Source: Hyphomicrobiales bacterium (GTDB taxonomy: Bacteria > Pseudomonadota > Alphaproteobacteria > Rhizobiales > Xanthobacteraceae). From it: 6,462 nt of DNA. The notes below the pieces were generated by a model. That model saw only the letters and a list, made by a program, of their open reading frames with translations, ran no database searches and was not told where the DNA came from. The stretch is taken from positions 1 to 6,462 of the forward strand of contig JAFKKQ010000380.1 in assembly GCA_017304505.1 (NCBI GenBank), in the 5' to 3' direction. The first letter of the stretch is position 1. Every line of letters starts with the position of its first letter. The translations under genes were made by a program, and so were the position numbers. Positions 5,717 through 6,462 of this stretch are shown here, in pieces.

Positions 5717-6462
5717 ACCTTGCCTATCGCGATATCCGACACAATCTCGGCCGCTTCCTACTGACCTGCCTGGGGCTCGGATTGCTGCTCGGCGTCGTGC
5801 TGGCGATGATCGGTATTTATCGCGGCCTCGTCGCTGATGCCTTGACGATTGCCCGAGCGCCGGCCGTCGATCTGTGGGTGGTTGAGGCCAATAGTCGCGG
5901 TCCTTTCGCCGAGGCCTCGCGGATTCCGGGTGACATCCGCGAGGCGGTGGCGCGTATCGCCGACGTGACGGCCGCCGGCAGCATCACCTATCAGACCGTC
6001 GAGGCTGAGCACCAGGGCGGCAAACTGCGACTTTACGTTATCGGCTACGAGCTGACGCGCCCCGGAGGTCCGCCAGAGATCGCGGAGGGGCGCGAGATCG
6101 CCCGCAGTCACTATGAGATGGTCGCCGACCGCTCATCCGGATTGACCCTGGGCGAGCGAATCCAGCTCGGACGTAAAACGTTCACAGTCGTGGGCCTGAC
6201 CCAGCATCAGGTCAACTCCGGCGGCGATCCTGCCGTCTACATCACCCTGTCCGATGCACAGAAGCTACAGTTCGACCTCGCGCCGCCGGCGGCGCGGGTA
6301 CAACTTGCCCGCGGCACTGGCGGTGCCAACCTCGATACCGTCAATGCGGTGGTCGCTAGGCTGCACCCGAATGCTTCCGCCAGTGCCACGGCCGCCACGA
6401 TCCGCCGCTGGAAGCATCTGGCGGCGATCACACAGGAGGAGCAGGAACTCATCCTCTCTCGC
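5713..6462 (+). CDS. ABC exporter permease, FtsX/MacB/DevC type, N-terminal part
   Basis: The frame stays open to the window end, giving the first 250 residues of a protein usually about 370-400 long in this group. It starts with a short cytoplasmic stretch (MNLAYRDIRHNLGRF), then one membrane helix at about 15-37 (LLTCLGLGLLLGVVLAMIGI). A large periplasmic domain follows from about 40 to the end, MacB-core-like, with VDLWVVEANSRGPFAEASRI (52-71) and GLTLGERIQLGRKTFTVVG (143-161). The remaining three membrane helices should come after 6462. These proteins form the membrane part of mechanotransmission-type ABC exporters (MacB, DevC, LolCE), which drive a periplasmic adaptor with a separate or fused ATPase. 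Here no ATPase domain precedes the first helix, so it is the stand-alone, DevC-like type and an ATPase gene is expected next. The ATG lies inside the adaptor's stop codon, implying coupled translation. The adaptor-permease order matches DevB-DevC. Confidence 0.88.
   Translation, partial: MNLAYRDIRHNLGRFLLTCLGLGLLLGVVLAMIGIYRGLVADALTIARAPAVDLWVVEANSRGPFAEASRIPGDIREAVARIADVTAAGSITYQTVEAEHQGGKLRLYVIGYELTRPGGPPEIAEGREIARSHYEMVADRSSGLTLGERIQLGRKTFTVVGLTQHQVNSGGDPAVYITLSDAQKLQFDLAPPAARVQLARGTGGANLDTVNAVVARLHPNASASATAATIRRWKHLAAITQEEQELILSR

Overview
The window is GC-rich in all of its main genes, with tightly packed and overlapping genes. Protein features (a DUF6455-type protein, a bacterial TypH/AMP-phosphorylase-like enzyme, a FixK/FNR-type site) point to an alphaproteobacterium, probably in Hyphomicrobiales (Bradyrhizobium/Rhodopseudomonas/Methylocystis-like). 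This assignment is inferred from family distribution; no species marker is present.

Region 1 (1-3031, + strand) is a translationally coupled three-gene operon. It holds the C-terminal third of a thymidine/AMP phosphorylase-family enzyme (1-528, cut by the window edge), a ribose-phosphate pyrophosphokinase (525-1442, ATGA overlap) and a beta-CASP metallo-beta-lactamase RNase (1433-3031, 10-base overlap). Together they could form an RNA/nucleotide salvage route: the RNase cuts RNA, the phosphorylase splits nucleosides or nucleotides to a sugar phosphate, and the third enzyme makes PRPP. The linkage is seen directly; the shared pathway is inference.

Region 2 (3032-4480) is sparse and has lower GC. 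The first 425 bases hold no convincing gene, only two hairpins between converging transcripts. Then comes a minus-strand DUF6455 protein (3457-3906). A perfect TTGA-N6-TCAA FixK/FNR-type site (3961-3974) lies upstream of it, and a small cysteine-rich ORF diverges from the site (4023-4241). Both proteins carry a C-x2-C-x5-C-...-C-P motif. The divergent pair around one low-oxygen-type operator is the most interesting feature of the window. About 240 bases without a confident gene follow.

Region 3 (4481-6462, + strand) is the start of an exporter operon. It encodes a HlyD-type periplasmic adaptor (4481-5716) and, through another ATGA overlap, an FtsX/MacB/DevC-type ABC permease (5713 to the window end, incomplete). 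The ATPase probably lies downstream. The transported substrate cannot be read from the sequence.
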